A DNA stretch of 64,000 bases from NCBI RefSeq assembly GCF_947493425.1, contig NZ_CANLRP010000002.1:62001-126000 (forward strand), in the 5' to 3' direction. Every line of letters starts with the position of its first letter. Positions within the stretch are counted from its first letter, which is position 1. This document shows, in pieces, positions 1 through 8,511 of the stretch. Both the position numbers and the translations under genes were made by a program. Source of the stretch: an uncultured Microscilla sp. (lineage in GTDB: Bacteria; Bacteroidota; Bacteroidia; Cytophagales; Microscillaceae). Under the pieces are notes generated by a model. That model ran no database searches. It was given only the letters and a program-made list of their open reading frames with translations, and had not been told where the DNA came from.

Positions 1-1
1 G

Positions 2-1417
2 GAAAAAGAAGGATGGGTATTTACCTTACAATACCCAAGTTATGTGCCCTTTATGACCTATGCCAGCAAGCGTGAATTGCGTGAAAAACTTGCCAAGGCT
101 TACGCCAAAAGAGGGTGCCAGGGCAATGACAATGATAACCAAAAAATAGTAAAAGACTTTGCGCTCCTACGCTATGAAAGAGCCAACTTATTGGGGTATG
201 CTACCCACGCCGATTTTGTGCTGGAGCAACGCATGGCAAGTACTCCCAAGGCGGTAGAAAACTTCTTGAATGACTTGCTCAAGCATGCCAAACCCGCAGC
301 TGACAAAGAAATGCAAGAGTTGGCGGCTTATGCCAAAAAACTGGATGGCATAGAGGAAATGCAGCGTTGGGATTATGCCTACTATTCTGAGAAACTCAAG
401 AAAGAGAAGTTTAACATTGACGACGAAATGCTCAAACCTTATTTTGAGTTGGATAAGGTGATTGAGGGCATTTTTGCGGTAGCAAAAAAACTATATGGCT
501 TAAACTTTAAAGCCAATGCCGACATTCCAGTGTATCATTCAGAGGTAAAGGCGTATGAGGTAGAAGATGAGGAGGGGCGCCATGTATCTGTATTTTATGC
601 TGATTTTTTTCCAAGAGAAGGTAAACGCAATGGTGCCTGGATGACCAGCTTTAGAGGGCAAAAAGTAGTCAATGGGGTAGAACAACGCCCCCACGTGTCT
701 ATTGTGTGCAACTTTACCAAACCCACCGAAACCCGCCCATCTTTACTTACTTTCAACGAGGTACTGACCTTTTTCCATGAGTTTGGGCACGCTTTGCATG
801 GGATGTTGGCAAGTGGTAATTATGAAAGTCTGAGTGGCACCCATGTGTATTGGGATTTTGTGGAGCTACCTTCGCAGATTATGGAAAACTGGGTGTTTGA
901 AAAAGAAACCTTGGACATTTTTGCCCGTCATTACAAAACCGGGGAAAGTATTCCTGCTGACCTGATTCAACGCATCAAAGACAGTGCAAACTACATGCAA
1001 GGATACCAAACCGTTCGCCAGATTAGTTTTGGCAGGTTAGATATGGCGTGGCATGCTCAAGATCCCCGCAATGTGGGTGATATAGCAGCGTTTGAGCGTG
1101 AGGTAGGAGAGGAGACACGTTTGTTTCCCGAAAGCAAAGAAAACAATAGCATGAGCTGTGGTTTTAGTCATATTTTTGCCGGAGGCTATTCGGCGGGTTA
1201 CTATAGTTACAAATGGGCAGAAGTATTAGACGCTGATGCTTATGAGTATTTTCAGGAAAACGGAATTTTTGACTCCAAAACTGCCCAGTCTTTCAAAGAC
1301 AATATTTTAGCAAAAGGTGGCAGCGAGCATCCTATGGTGTTGTACAAACGTTTCAGAGGCAAAGAGCCTTCACCAGAAGCTTTGTTGCGTCGTGCTGGTT
1401 TGATCGAAAGTAAGTAA
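2..1417 (+). CDS. dcp: M3 family peptidyl-dipeptidase (Dcp-like), 5' end outside window
   Basis: Zinc metallopeptidase of family M3 that removes C-terminal dipeptides from peptides. The reading frame is open to the left edge, and the residues before the first ATG (44) fit the family, so the true start lies upstream and about the last 470 residues are seen. The zinc motif HEFGH is encoded at 776-790, and the conserved tail (HIFAGGYSAGYYSY, then an RF..KEP..E.LLR ending) is typical of Dcp rather than oligopeptidase F. No signal peptide can be judged. It ends before an inverted repeat at 1437-1534. Confident on family; the exact substrate range is inference. Confidence 0.9.
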   Translation, partial: EKEGWVFTLQYPSYVPFMTYASKRELREKLAKAYAKRGCQGNDNDNQKIVKDFALLRYERANLLGYATHADFVLEQRMASTPKAVENFLNDLLKHAKPAADKEMQELAAYAKKLDGIEEMQRWDYAYYSEKLKKEKFNIDDEMLKPYFELDKVIEGIFAVAKKLYGLNFKANADIPVYHSEVKAYEVEDEEGRHVSVFYADFFPREGKRNGAWMTSFRGQKVVNGVEQRPHVSIVCNFTKPTETRPSLLTFNEVLTFFHEFGHALHGMLASGNYESLSGTHVYWDFVELPSQIMENWVFEKETLDIFARHYKTGESIPADLIQRIKDSANYMQGYQTVRQISFGRLDMAWHAQDPRNVGDIAAFEREVGEETRLFPESKENNSMSCGFSHIFAGGYSAGYYSYKWAEVLDADAYEYFQENGIFDSKTAQSFKDNILAKGGSEHPMVLYKRFRGKEPSPEALLRRAGLIESK

Positions 1418-1436
1418 CTAAAAGTAATGAAATTTT

Positions 1437-1534
1437 AAGGGGCTGTCTCATAACTCAAGGTGTATTATACCTGGCAGATATGGGTTAATATTCAAAATAA
1501 TATTTTAGTTGAAATTATTATGAGACAGTCCTTT
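1437..1534. repeat. Short inverted-repeat element (IS-end-like or terminator)
   Basis: Positions 1437-1453 and 1518-1534 form a 17-bp inverted repeat with two mismatches around a perfect CTGTCTCATAA core, 64 bp apart. Ends of this sort are seen on insertion sequences, and the spacer is too short for a transposase, so it may be a relic or a miniature element. It lies just after the Dcp-like gene and could also end its transcript (the right arm is followed by a T-run). No clear target duplication is visible. Confidence 0.5.
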
Positions 1535-1563
1535 TTTAGTTTTAATAGCATAAACAATCACAA

Positions 1564-2508
1564 ATGCCTGGTCACTATACGCCCGAAGAAGTGCTTAATC
1601 TTGTAAAACTCATTTGCAATGGGCAACCAGAAAATCAAGTACTTGCCGAGCAAATTATCCAAGGCAGAGGCTTGCCCAAGGCGCTTGAGTACTTTATGCA
1701 AATAGAGAGTGATACCCTTCGAAAAAAAGCTATGTGCGTGCGGTATGGCTTGGTGGAGGCTTTTCCTCATTTACGCGAATGGAATTTTAACCCTTATCTA
1801 AAACATTATAACCTACCCTTAAGAGAAAGTTTTATTGGTTTACAGCATTTTGCGAGCCTTGAGCGCCTCATGATCAACCAATACCGTAACGAGGTATTGA
1901 CACTGCCTCCCGAAATAGGTTTATTGACCCAACTTAAGGCGTTGGCTGTACTTACTTCACAATTGTTTGAGCTACCCAAAGAAATAGGGCAGTTGCGCAA
2001 CCTCATCGAAATATCTATTACTTATTGTCGTTTGACCGAGTTGCCCCCACAAATAGCCCAATGGCAAAAACTCAAATCGTTGAACCTGAAGTACAATAAA
2101 TTGCACCGCCTACCGCCAGAAATAAGTGAACTTGGGTTGTTACAAAGGGTGAGCTTGTTTCATAACCAATTGCAGGGTTTACCAGATGGTTTTGAAAACT
2201 TAAAAAAAATTGAAAAATTGTATTTAGGAGGCAATCAGTTCAAGGTTTTCCCCAAGCAGTTGTTGGCACTAACGAATTTAACCGAGCTTAATTTGTATGA
2301 TAACCAACTGAGCGAAATACCAGAAGAAATTGTGCAGTTGACCAAACTGCAGTATTTGTATTTGCACAGCAATCAGCTAACCAGTTTACCTAAAATAATC
2401 CGGCGAATGCCTAGCTTAAAAGCAATTCATCTGAAGAACAACCCCATAGCACCCCTTCATCAAGAGAAACTCACCAGACAGTTTGCTGGCATCATATTAA
2501 AGTTTTGA
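1564..2508 (+). CDS. Leucine-rich-repeat protein (LRR family, copy 1)
   Basis: 314 residues without signal peptide or membrane segment, so probably cytoplasmic. About 90 N-terminal helical residues, including an LAEQIIQG stretch that resembles LAFQLLQG in the LRR protein at 22146, are followed by about nine LRRs of roughly 23 residues with the pattern LP.EI..L..L..L.L..N.L. Such repeats form a curved solenoid used for protein binding; no enzymatic domain is present. It converges with the next gene, with only five bases between stops. Partner unknown. Confidence 0.8.
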   Translation: MPGHYTPEEVLNLVKLICNGQPENQVLAEQIIQGRGLPKALEYFMQIESDTLRKKAMCVRYGLVEAFPHLREWNFNPYLKHYNLPLRESFIGLQHFASLERLMINQYRNEVLTLPPEIGLLTQLKALAVLTSQLFELPKEIGQLRNLIEISITYCRLTELPPQIAQWQKLKSLNLKYNKLHRLPPEISELGLLQRVSLFHNQLQGLPDGFENLKKIEKLYLGGNQFKVFPKQLLALTNLTELNLYDNQLSEIPEEIVQLTKLQYLYLHSNQLTSLPKIIRRMPSLKAIHLKNNPIAPLHQEKLTRQFAGIILKF

Positions 2509-2513
2509 CCAGA

Positions 2514-2984
2514 CTATTTACTGAGCTTCGAGTCATGAAAAGCGGCACGTTTCCACACGTTTTTTTCTTTGACCCACATTTGCGTTACACGGATGATAGA
2601 TTTAAATTTTTTAGCGCGAAAAACACCACTCGAAGTAATCAAGCAATTGGCAATGGCACTATTACCGTATGCTTTCACTGTGAGTTCGGTCATGTGGTAA
2701 GTATGCACCTTTAGTTTTCCTGATTTGAGTTGGGTATGTCGTTTTTTGATGTAATTGAGCCACCCTTTTTTGTCAATCAAGGCACTGCCACTGTTTGAGT
2801 GAATGTACTCTTCAGTAAGGTGCTGGTCTAAGAAAATTACATCAGCAGTTAAAAATGCTTGGTTAAACACTTCGATGGCTTGGGTTACTTCTTGTATAGC
2901 TTGGGTAGCGCGTTGTGCTTGTAGTGGCAAGGTATACAAAAGAGTGGCAACGATCAAACCTGTAATTGACTTAAAATTGTTCAT
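2514..2984 (-). CDS. Secreted NTF2-like (SnoaL/DUF4440-type) protein
   Basis: 156 residues. A signal peptide (residues 1-23, ending LQAQ) precedes a cone-shaped NTF2-like fold: an N-terminal helix pair (AIEVFNQAFLTAD), then LDQHLTEEYIHSNSGS and a C-terminal strand ending WKRAAFHDSK. Bacteroidota carry many such proteins; some are isomerases or binding proteins, but no catalytic residues can be assigned here. Probably exported to the periplasm. It lies between two LRR genes and ends 13 bases from the LRR gene that precedes it on the same strand, so co-transcription is likely. Confidence 0.7.
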   Translation of the reverse strand: MNNFKSITGLIVATLLYTLPLQAQRATQAIQEVTQAIEVFNQAFLTADVIFLDQHLTEEYIHSNSGSALIDKKGWLNYIKKRHTQLKSGKLKVHTYHMTELTVKAYGNSAIANCLITSSGVFRAKKFKSIIRVTQMWVKEKNVWKRAAFHDSKLSK

Positions 2985-2996
2985 AGAAGCAGTAGT

Positions 2997-3884
2997 TTAA
3001 ATTTCTATCATTGTAGAGGAAGAAAACAATTTTCTTACTTTTACCTTTTCAGCCCCTGAAAAATGGTTTCCTACCAGCCATACCCGTCGTAGTTTTTTTA
3101 ATTGACCAATTTCGGGAGGCAAGGTTGTCAAACGATTGTAGCTCAGATGCAGCACCTCAAGATTGGTCATGAGACCTATCAAAGGAGTAACGGTTTCTAT
3201 CTTGTTATGCTCTAATCGCAATTCGCGCAAATATTCTAGTTGGCATATACACTCAGGAAACTCACTGAAAAAATTATCATTGAGGTACAAACGTTTTAAA
3301 TATTTAAGGTTGCTAATCTCGTCTGGCAAGGCTCTTAATTGATTGAGCTCAAGAAATAGAAAATTTAAATTAGTAAGTCCACCCACTGCAGCAGGTACTT
3401 CCTCAATGTCGAGGTTGTCAAGCGAAAGCTCCCGATTATGAATCCAATCCTGTAGTTGGTCGGCACTGGCGGTTTGTTGCTGGAGGCAAAACATCCAACC
3501 TGTATTCAATAACCGCAAGGCAGTATTGCCTACAATAGAAGAGTTAAGGTTAAACTCAAAGTGTAGTTCAGTCAAAAAATCAGAAAGCTTTGACTCATTG
3601 TCCAAATGGTACTCCAGGTCAAAGTTATAGCTAAGCGCATACACATCAGAGCTTGAAGCCAGGCTGTTTTCAACAATTAATCTGGACTGTTCATTCACAA
3701 AATCGTCAGGAAAAAAAAGTGAGATAGCAAAAAGGTAAGAAAGGATATCAATGGAAAGATTAGGGGTGTTTTCGGAGAGTTGAAACGCACCAATGATATT
3801 GCTTTTGTCCAGTGTTTCGAGTAAGTCAAGTATGGTCTGAAAGTGCTCTTCAGACGAGTTGTCCAGATGTTGATTATTAGCCAT
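2997..3884 (-). CDS. Leucine-rich-repeat protein (LRR family, copy 2)
   Basis: 295 residues, no signal peptide. The first 170 residues form a helical region that matches the LRR protein at 22146 in order and spacing: FAISLF vs FALSLF, GNTALRLL vs GNTVLELL, then FCLQQQTA vs FCLENKTA. About five LRRs follow (residues 180-285) and a short charged tail. The shared N-terminal region suggests one protein family with a fixed partner or localisation role rather than unrelated LRR proteins. It lies 12 bases upstream of the NTF2-like gene in the same direction. Function unknown. Confidence 0.75.
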   Translation of the reverse strand: MANNQHLDNSSEEHFQTILDLLETLDKSNIIGAFQLSENTPNLSIDILSYLFAISLFFPDDFVNEQSRLIVENSLASSSDVYALSYNFDLEYHLDNESKLSDFLTELHFEFNLNSSIVGNTALRLLNTGWMFCLQQQTASADQLQDWIHNRELSLDNLDIEEVPAAVGGLTNLNFLFLELNQLRALPDEISNLKYLKRLYLNDNFFSEFPECICQLEYLRELRLEHNKIETVTPLIGLMTNLEVLHLSYNRLTTLPPEIGQLKKLRRVWLVGNHFSGAEKVKVRKLFSSSTMIEI

Positions 3885-4210
3885 GGCAAAAGCCCTAAAA
3901 AGTAGTAAATCTCAATATTAGTTGAATAAGCATACATTGATATGACTTGCTTTAGCTTATTCTTAAAAGTTAATATACAAAAACCCTACTATATTCTAAA
4001 GTTTTCATTTTTATCAAGGAGATTTATGACAAAGTAGTCATAATATAGGCGTTATGTTTAACCTTGAAATAGTGCTACTTATCGAAATATCAAGTTGTTT
4101 AGTCTAAACTGATTGACCTTATACTCACATACACGGTATACATAGACAAGAGCATAGTTGATTTACCTTATAAATAAAATTAGACATTCTAAAAAGTTTA
4201 ATTTTTCCAT

Positions 4211-4279
4211 AAAAAGCAAGCACCTGCACACCCCAAAAATCATTGTTTTTGGGGTGTGTTTTTTTTGTAGGTGCTTTTT
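4211..4279. terminator. Large nested hairpin, probable bidirectional terminator
   Basis: The inner stem pairs 4227-4239 with 4246-4258 (CACACCCCAAAAA and complement, perfect 13 bp, 6-base loop). An outer stem pairs an AAAAAGC..CACCTGC arm with GTAGGTGCTTTTT. A run of eight T follows the inner stem on the + strand, and A-runs on the left give a U-run on the other strand. It stands far from gene ends, so which transcript it stops is unclear. Confidence 0.6.
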
Positions 4280-4288
4280 AGTCAGTTA

Positions 4289-4487
4289 CTTAGGAATGGT
4301 GAAAAAATAAATTTCTATAGTTTACAAAATATTTTGAAGCTAGACGCGGCACGGCAATATCCAGTGGATGTTGAGCGAGCTTGAGGGATGGTCGGCTAAT
4401 AGCAGCGCTATTCGGCTATTTTTTAACAAAGTATAGCAACAAAAGATGAGGTTAAGAATGCGTATTTATTTTGACACCGTTCCTTAG
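4289..4487. repeat. MITE-like element, copy A (complete)
   Basis: A 199-bp element bounded by about 24-bp imperfect inverted repeats, starting CTTAGGAATGGTG at 4289 and ending as the complement of CTAAGGAACGGTG at 4487 (about 20 of 24 match). A TA dinucleotide flanks both ends. It has an internal hairpin with the core TAGCAGCGCTA and no coding capacity. The left and right halves recur at 6404-6482 and 6811-6935. Confidence 0.75.
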
Positions 4488-4495
4488 TATAATAA

Positions 4496-5794
4496 TTATT
4501 GACTTTTCCCTTCAGCGATTAACTCATCCATTGTTTGTTTAAAATCTCTTTTAAAATCCTCATAATATTTGCCTGTTCCGGGGCCGTTAAACCCTGTGTG
4601 TATTTTACGCACCTTGCCCTGACGATCAATAAAGATGGTGGTAGGAAAAGATAAAATATGATTGAGCATTGGCAATGTTTTCGCTGCTTCTTTTTTATCA
4701 TTATGCCCCGCAAATAAAAAGTCATACCCTATATTATACCGCTTAATCATCTTCTCAATGCGTTTTTTAGCTTTCGCAAACTCAGGGCTGCGTTCATAAG
4801 CCAAACCAATAATTTCTACTCCACGACTTTTATTTTTGTCGTACCAGGGAGCTAAAAAAGCCGTTTCATCCAAACAATTGGGGCACCAAGTGCCAAATAC
4901 TTGCACCAACACCACCTTATTTTTAAATTTTGGGTCATTTAACGATACTTTTTTGCCCGACATATCAGGAAAACTAAACGCAAGCTTGTCGTGACCAGGT
5001 TTTAGATAAGTAAGCTTGTTGGCGTCAGGCAATTTAGCTTGGGCGTTTTTTATCCCTGTCCAACTTTCGTATACACTTTTACCGTGCCAAAACTGCCCCT
5101 TGAGGCTGTCGCCTTGTTGGGTGGCTTGAAACAAAAACGCATGATTGCCATCAAAGGCACTAATTTGTAGCATACCAGCTTGGTTTACTTGCCCCTCAAG
5201 ATAACGGTAGTCACCAGTAGTAGTCATAAAAGTACCCGTTACCTTGCGTTTTTGTTGTTTGAAAATACCTATAGCTGGATATGTGCTCCCATCTTTTTTG
5301 GTAAACTCTACCTGCCACCTACCATTAAAGTCAACTAATGGTTGATTGGCATCAGTCACAGGAGCAAAACGGTAGTTTTTACCGTGTTCAGCTTCAAATG
5401 CTACTTCATAAGGCTTTTTGAGTCCGTTTTTTATCCATAAACCCTTGATGTACTTTCCATCAATGATTTTACCCGTAAGGTAAGCATCAAACACGTGCAA
5501 AGTAACCTTGACCGAATCAGGTTTGACAAACTCAAATTCATCAAGCAAAATGCGTTCTTCGCCATTGATGATATGGGCAGTATATTGTTGGTTTTCCTCG
5601 TTTTTTTTGACGTCTAGCTGGAAGGGCAATTTGCCCCCCGGAGTTTGTATAGTAGCACGCCACATACCAGAGGCAAGTAGAGGCATTTTTTGAGTTTGTT
5701 TGTTTTCTGAAGTCGGTTGTTTGCAGGCACTCACAAAAAACAGGAGTAAAAACGTGTACAACGTCAGTAAAAATTGTGGTAATATCTTTTTCAT
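4496..5794 (-). CDS. TlpA-type thiol-disulfide oxidoreductase lipoprotein
   Basis: 432 residues. The N-terminus is a lipoprotein signal (lipobox VSAC, Cys 24), so it is anchored in an envelope membrane. Residues 40-255 form a beta-rich region found in Bacteroidota TlpA/ResA relatives; residues 275-425 are a thioredoxin fold with the active site W-C304-P-N-C307 and a cis-Pro region (SFPTTIFID). Members reduce or isomerise disulfides of exported proteins or cytochromes; the substrate is not known here. A perfect -7 element lies 55 bases upstream. The gene is monocistronic, with repeats on both sides. Confidence 0.85.
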   Translation of the reverse strand: MKKILPQFLLTLYTFLLLFFVSACKQPTSENKQTQKMPLLASGMWRATIQTPGGKLPFQLDVKKNEENQQYTAHIINGEERILLDEFEFVKPDSVKVTLHVFDAYLTGKIIDGKYIKGLWIKNGLKKPYEVAFEAEHGKNYRFAPVTDANQPLVDFNGRWQVEFTKKDGSTYPAIGIFKQQKRKVTGTFMTTTGDYRYLEGQVNQAGMLQISAFDGNHAFLFQATQQGDSLKGQFWHGKSVYESWTGIKNAQAKLPDANKLTYLKPGHDKLAFSFPDMSGKKVSLNDPKFKNKVVLVQVFGTWCPNCLDETAFLAPWYDKNKSRGVEIIGLAYERSPEFAKAKKRIEKMIKRYNIGYDFLFAGHNDKKEAAKTLPMLNHILSFPTTIFIDRQGKVRKIHTGFNGPGTGKYYEDFKRDFKQTMDELIAEGKSQ

Positions 5795-5848
5795 AATGAA
5801 TGATTGAGTACTGAACCTTAAAACTCACCTCTATTTTTTGAATGTTTG

Positions 5849-5856
5849 CAAAAATA
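5849..5856 (-). promoter_or_regulatory. Candidate -7 element for the TlpA lipoprotein gene
   Basis: On the minus strand this reads TATTTTTG, an exact match to the Bacteroidota sigma factor -7 consensus TAnnTTTG, about 55 bases before the ATG at 5794. No clear TTG -33 element is seen at the usual 19-21 base spacing. Confidence 0.4.
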
Positions 5857-6241
5857 ATTGCTTTTGTTGAGTGACGAAAAGATTTTCTGGCAGACCGGGA
5901 TTTAGCAAAAAGAAGCAGCGTTGCAAATCCGATATTTTCGGGAAGCTTTGCTATGAAGTGCTCCCTACTTTAGTTAAAAAATCTTTAAGTCAATAGACAA
6001 AATGAACAGTTTGTAGCGCACTATTAAAAGCCGAGAGGAGTTCTTGTGGTAAAGTAAACAATATATCGGCAATAAGAATTCTTTTAGGGGAGAAAATCCC
6101 TGTTAAACTAGTGTTAAGGGGTGAATAGTCTATAAAAAAAGTGCTATAGTAAAAGGTACTTTGGTTGGTCAAGGCAACGAACTGTATGGCACTATGCCAG
6201 TTTCTTACAAAATAAGTTTTTACAAAGTGTGTCTGGTAAAG

Positions 6242-6408
6242 CTAAGGAATGGTGAGAAATTAAATTACCATTCTTGAGGTAGAGGTTTTGTTTTGAGACG
6301 AGGCTATTTTTTGCGCCCATAGCAGCGCTACGGGCAATAAAAATAACGAAGTATCAAGGCGAAAAATCACCCCTCAGAGTGTAAATTTATTTTTGAACAA
6401 TTCCTAAG
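6242..6408. repeat. MITE-like element, copy B (diverged)
   Basis: 167 bp starting CTAAGGAATGGTGAGAAATTAAATT and ending as the complement of CTTAGGAATTGTTC, so the ends match element A but the interior differs. The centre has a hairpin GCCC-TAGC-AGC-GCTA-GGGC around 6315-6335. Its right end overlaps the left end of element C by a few bases, giving a head-to-tail join. Confidence 0.65.
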
Positions 6409-6935
6409 GAATGGTGTAAAAATAAATTTCTATAGTAACGCTAAAATATTTTGTTGCTAGACGAGGCACGGCAATATCCAGTAGGACAGGCATTTGTTTT
6501 TTAATAATCGAGTAATAGCGGTTGCGTCAGCTGGACTCAGCCTTAGTTTGTTGCCGTTAAGAATCTGTGAAACGAAGCCGTAAAAACTGATCACTGTTTG
6601 AGCGAAGCGAGTTTGAGCAGTTTCGGCGTAGTGGAGCAGATTTAGGCAAAACAAACTACAGCTGCGGGTTTTTTGGTTACTTTTTTACCTGTAGAAAAAA
6701 GTAACGGCTCACCGATATTCTAATCAATCATTACACAAGTGTGTTTAATGATTGACAACTTTTTAATAGAAAAATCACTTTATAATTATTAAATACCAGT
6801 TGTGGCTCCTAGTGGATATTGAGCGAGCTTGAGGGATGGCCGACTAATAGCAACGCTATTCGGCTATTTTTTAACAAAGTATAGCCTCAAAAGATGAGAT
6901 TAAGAATGCGTATTTATTTTGGTACCATTCCTAAG
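6404..6935. repeat. MITE-like element, copy C, interrupted
   Basis: 6404-6482 matches the left 74-80 bases of element A and 6811-6935 matches its right 125 bases at roughly 90 percent identity by eye. The two halves would join exactly at CCAGT/GGAT as in element A, so this is one element split by an insertion. Ends are CTAAGG and its complement. Confidence 0.75.
6483..6810. repeat. 328-bp insert inside element C, REP-like with hairpin
   Basis: The insert interrupts element C and is flanked by AGT on both sides (6480-6482 and 6811-6813), which fits a 3-base target duplication. Its ends read AGGA and the complement of TCCT. Inside are a GAGCGAAGCGAGTTTGAGCAG-type segment (about 6598-6618) and a perfect 11-bp stem (GTTACTTTTTT, 6676-6705). 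From general knowledge, similar segments are widespread between genes in Bacteroidota. No coding capacity. Confidence 0.6.
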
Positions 6936-6973
6936 ATTAAAAATGCGTATTTATTTGGTTACCACCCCTTAAG
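6936..6973. repeat. Extra right-end fragment of the MITE-like element
   Basis: ATTAAAAATGCGTATTTATT followed by a CCCCTTAAG end repeats the last 38 bases of element C immediately downstream of it, with a few changes. It looks like a partial tandem copy or the scar of a second element. Confidence 0.55.
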
Positions 6974-7043
6974 ATGCGGGTAAAGTTTTTATCTATCTTT
7001 CGAATCTCCTACCTTGCCAATAAATTACAAACAAAAAATTGAT

Positions 7044-7487
7044 ATGAAAACAGCAGAAATTCATACAAATAAGGGAGTAATGAAAGTAGAGTTTTTTGAA
7101 AAAGACGCTCCCGGAACAGTAGCTAACTTTATAAAACTTGCCAATGAAGGCTATTACGATGGTTTAGCGTTTCATCGTGTGATCCCAAACTTTGTAGTAC
7201 AAGGTGGTTGTCCAGATGGTACAGGTGCCGGAGGACCAGGCTATAGCATTGCTTGTGAGTTGGATGGCGACAACCAATACCACGATAAAGGGGTGTTGTC
7301 TATGGCGCACCGTGGAAGAGATACTGGTGGTTCACAATTCTTTATTTGCCACAATCGCCAAAACACACAGCACCTCGACCGTGTACATACAGTGTTTGGT
7401 AAAGTGATAGAAGGGCTTGAAGTGATAGACACTATTCGTGAGGGTGATGTGATGGAAAAAATAGTGGTGGATCAGGTAGAAGCATAG
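7044..7487 (+). CDS. Peptidyl-prolyl cis-trans isomerase (cyclophilin type)
   Basis: 147 residues from the ATG at 7044; the frame also opens from a TTG at 7014, but the family starts at [11 protein letters not shown]. Single cyclophilin domain with the conserved [21 protein letters not shown] and [11 protein letters not shown] segments; the catalytic Arg in FHR is present. It speeds proline isomerisation during protein folding. No signal peptide, so cytoplasmic. It is alone, between a repeat region and a strong hairpin terminator. Confidence 0.93.
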   Translation: MKTAEIHTNKGVMKVEFFEKDAPGTVANFIKLANEGYYDGLAFHRVIPNFVVQGGCPDGTGAGGPGYSIACELDGDNQYHDKGVLSMAHRGRDTGGSQFFICHNRQNTQHLDRVHTVFGKVIEGLEVIDTIREGDVMEKIVVDQVEA

Positions 7488-7514
7488 TTTTTACTTCTGT
7501 CATCAAGCAAAGTT

Positions 7515-7551
7515 AAAAACAGCCGACAGTGTTCAACTGTCGGCTGTTTTT
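7515..7551. terminator. Bidirectional rho-independent terminator
   Basis: AAAAACAGCCGACAGT pairs with its complement across a short loop, giving a 16-bp stem with A-tract and T-tract arms. It lies between the cyclophilin gene and the convergent gene at 7601 and can serve both. Confidence 0.85.
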
Positions 7552-7600
7552 AATTGCAGCGTAGAGTTTATGTGCTACTTTTTATATTTTGCTATTGGTG

Positions 7601-7897
7601 TCAATCAAGGTCGTCCAGAGGAATCAAGCCAGCACAGAGGTTTACTTCATTGATGAGGTAGTCCAGTTCTTTGCGCATGGCTTGTAGTTGACTGCTTGCT
7701 TGTTGTACCAATTGTCTGTTGTACGGTTGAGTGGTGCGGGGCATCAACTCCAGAATATCGTCAGCATCAAAGGCAAATTTCTCAAGCCGATGACGTAGAC
7801 TCAGCTGAAAAATAAGTAAGTGCTCTATCCGCAGAGAAATTGCTTTCTGTTCGGGGGTCTGGTTTGGTTGTACCTGTAAATTTTGATTATCTTGCAT
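7601..7897 (-). CDS. Small helical protein of unknown function
   Basis: 98 residues, Gln- and Leu-rich, predicted all-helical with an amphipathic stretch (residues 18-45) and a second helix (60-85). No signal peptide, membrane segment or recognised motif. ATG start, plausible upstream spacing and the shared terminator at 7515-7551 support a real gene. I do not recognise the family. Confidence 0.55.
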   Translation of the reverse strand: MQDNQNLQVQPNQTPEQKAISLRIEHLLIFQLSLRHRLEKFAFDADDILELMPRTTQPYNRQLVQQASSQLQAMRKELDYLINEVNLCAGLIPLDDLD

Positions 7898-8058
7898 TGT
7901 TATATTTTTTAATTTAACAATAGCCCTTGAGGTGTGTCGTCAAACAGAACCTCTTGGGCTTAATTTCTTCTGAAATCTAAGGTAAATATAGCCTTTTTTA
8001 GCTTCAAAAGCCAGTTTTATTTTCTCCTTCATTGTGTCAAAAAAACGATGGTAATTAC

Positions 8059-8307
8059 TTAACCAGGGGCTTTAAAACGGTAAATTACTTCAAATTCACC
8101 ATAGGTTTGCAAGATTTTTTTCATTCGTTTAATCGACAAGCTACGCCCTTTTTTGTGGGCACGTTTTGCTTTCTTTAGCTTCTTTTTTTGTTGGGTGTTC
8201 AGCGTAGGGTAGGTGTGTTTGATAAACCAGTCGAAGGCTTTTTTGACTGATTTAAACTCATGGGTATTTTTATGTTGTTCTATATACGTGCGGTTATAAA
8301 TAATCAT
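8059..8307 (-). CDS. Small, very basic protein of unknown function
   Basis: 82 residues with a Lys-rich middle (QQKKKLKKAKRAHKKGR, residues about 39-55) flanked by ordered-looking segments (FDWFIKHTYPTL and ILQTYGEFEVIYRF). The charge suggests nucleic-acid or ribosome contact, but no known domain is visible. It lies 160 bases upstream of the gene at 7601 in the same direction. Confidence 0.5.
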   Translation of the reverse strand: MIIYNRTYIEQHKNTHEFKSVKKAFDWFIKHTYPTLNTQQKKKLKKAKRAHKKGRSLSIKRMKKILQTYGEFEVIYRFKAPG

Positions 8308-8511
8308 TAGGTAGTTGTTGGGTGGTTTGCTTTTGGTGAGAATATAGTGAATTTCTGAACGAGATAAAAGGTTGAATGCAAAGAGCTTTGAATATCTTTC
8401 TATTTACAAATACAAGCAAAAAATCATCTGATTTGATCAATATTGAGGAGGTTTTAAACTTTTTCTGTACATTTAATCCTTAATTAGAAAAATCACAACT
8501 TTTATAGAACA

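Larger units (their letters stand above)
3885..4495. other. Gene-free stretch holding a large hairpin and a MITE-like repeat
   Basis: No supported coding sequence in these 611 bases. The first 300 are plain AT-rich sequence that should contain the promoter of the LRR gene at 2997. They are followed by a nested hairpin (4211-4279) and a terminal-inverted-repeat element (4289-4487), each listed separately. Confidence 0.7.
5795..7043. other. 1.25-kb gene-free repeat region
   Basis: No supported gene. 5795-6241 is unremarkable AT-rich sequence apart from the promoter element. From 6242 it is an array of short repeats: element B, element C split by a 328-bp insert, and an extra right-end fragment, each listed separately. 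Short open frames here have no start context or family resemblance. Confidence 0.7.

Noticed and set aside
4211-4279. Large hairpin as a possible small RNA
   Set aside because: No promoter at a sensible distance and no conserved loop; treated as a terminator-type hairpin.
5990-6172. 60-codon minus-strand open frame
   Set aside because: Low-complexity, no family likeness, no start context; in a repeat-rich intergenic region.
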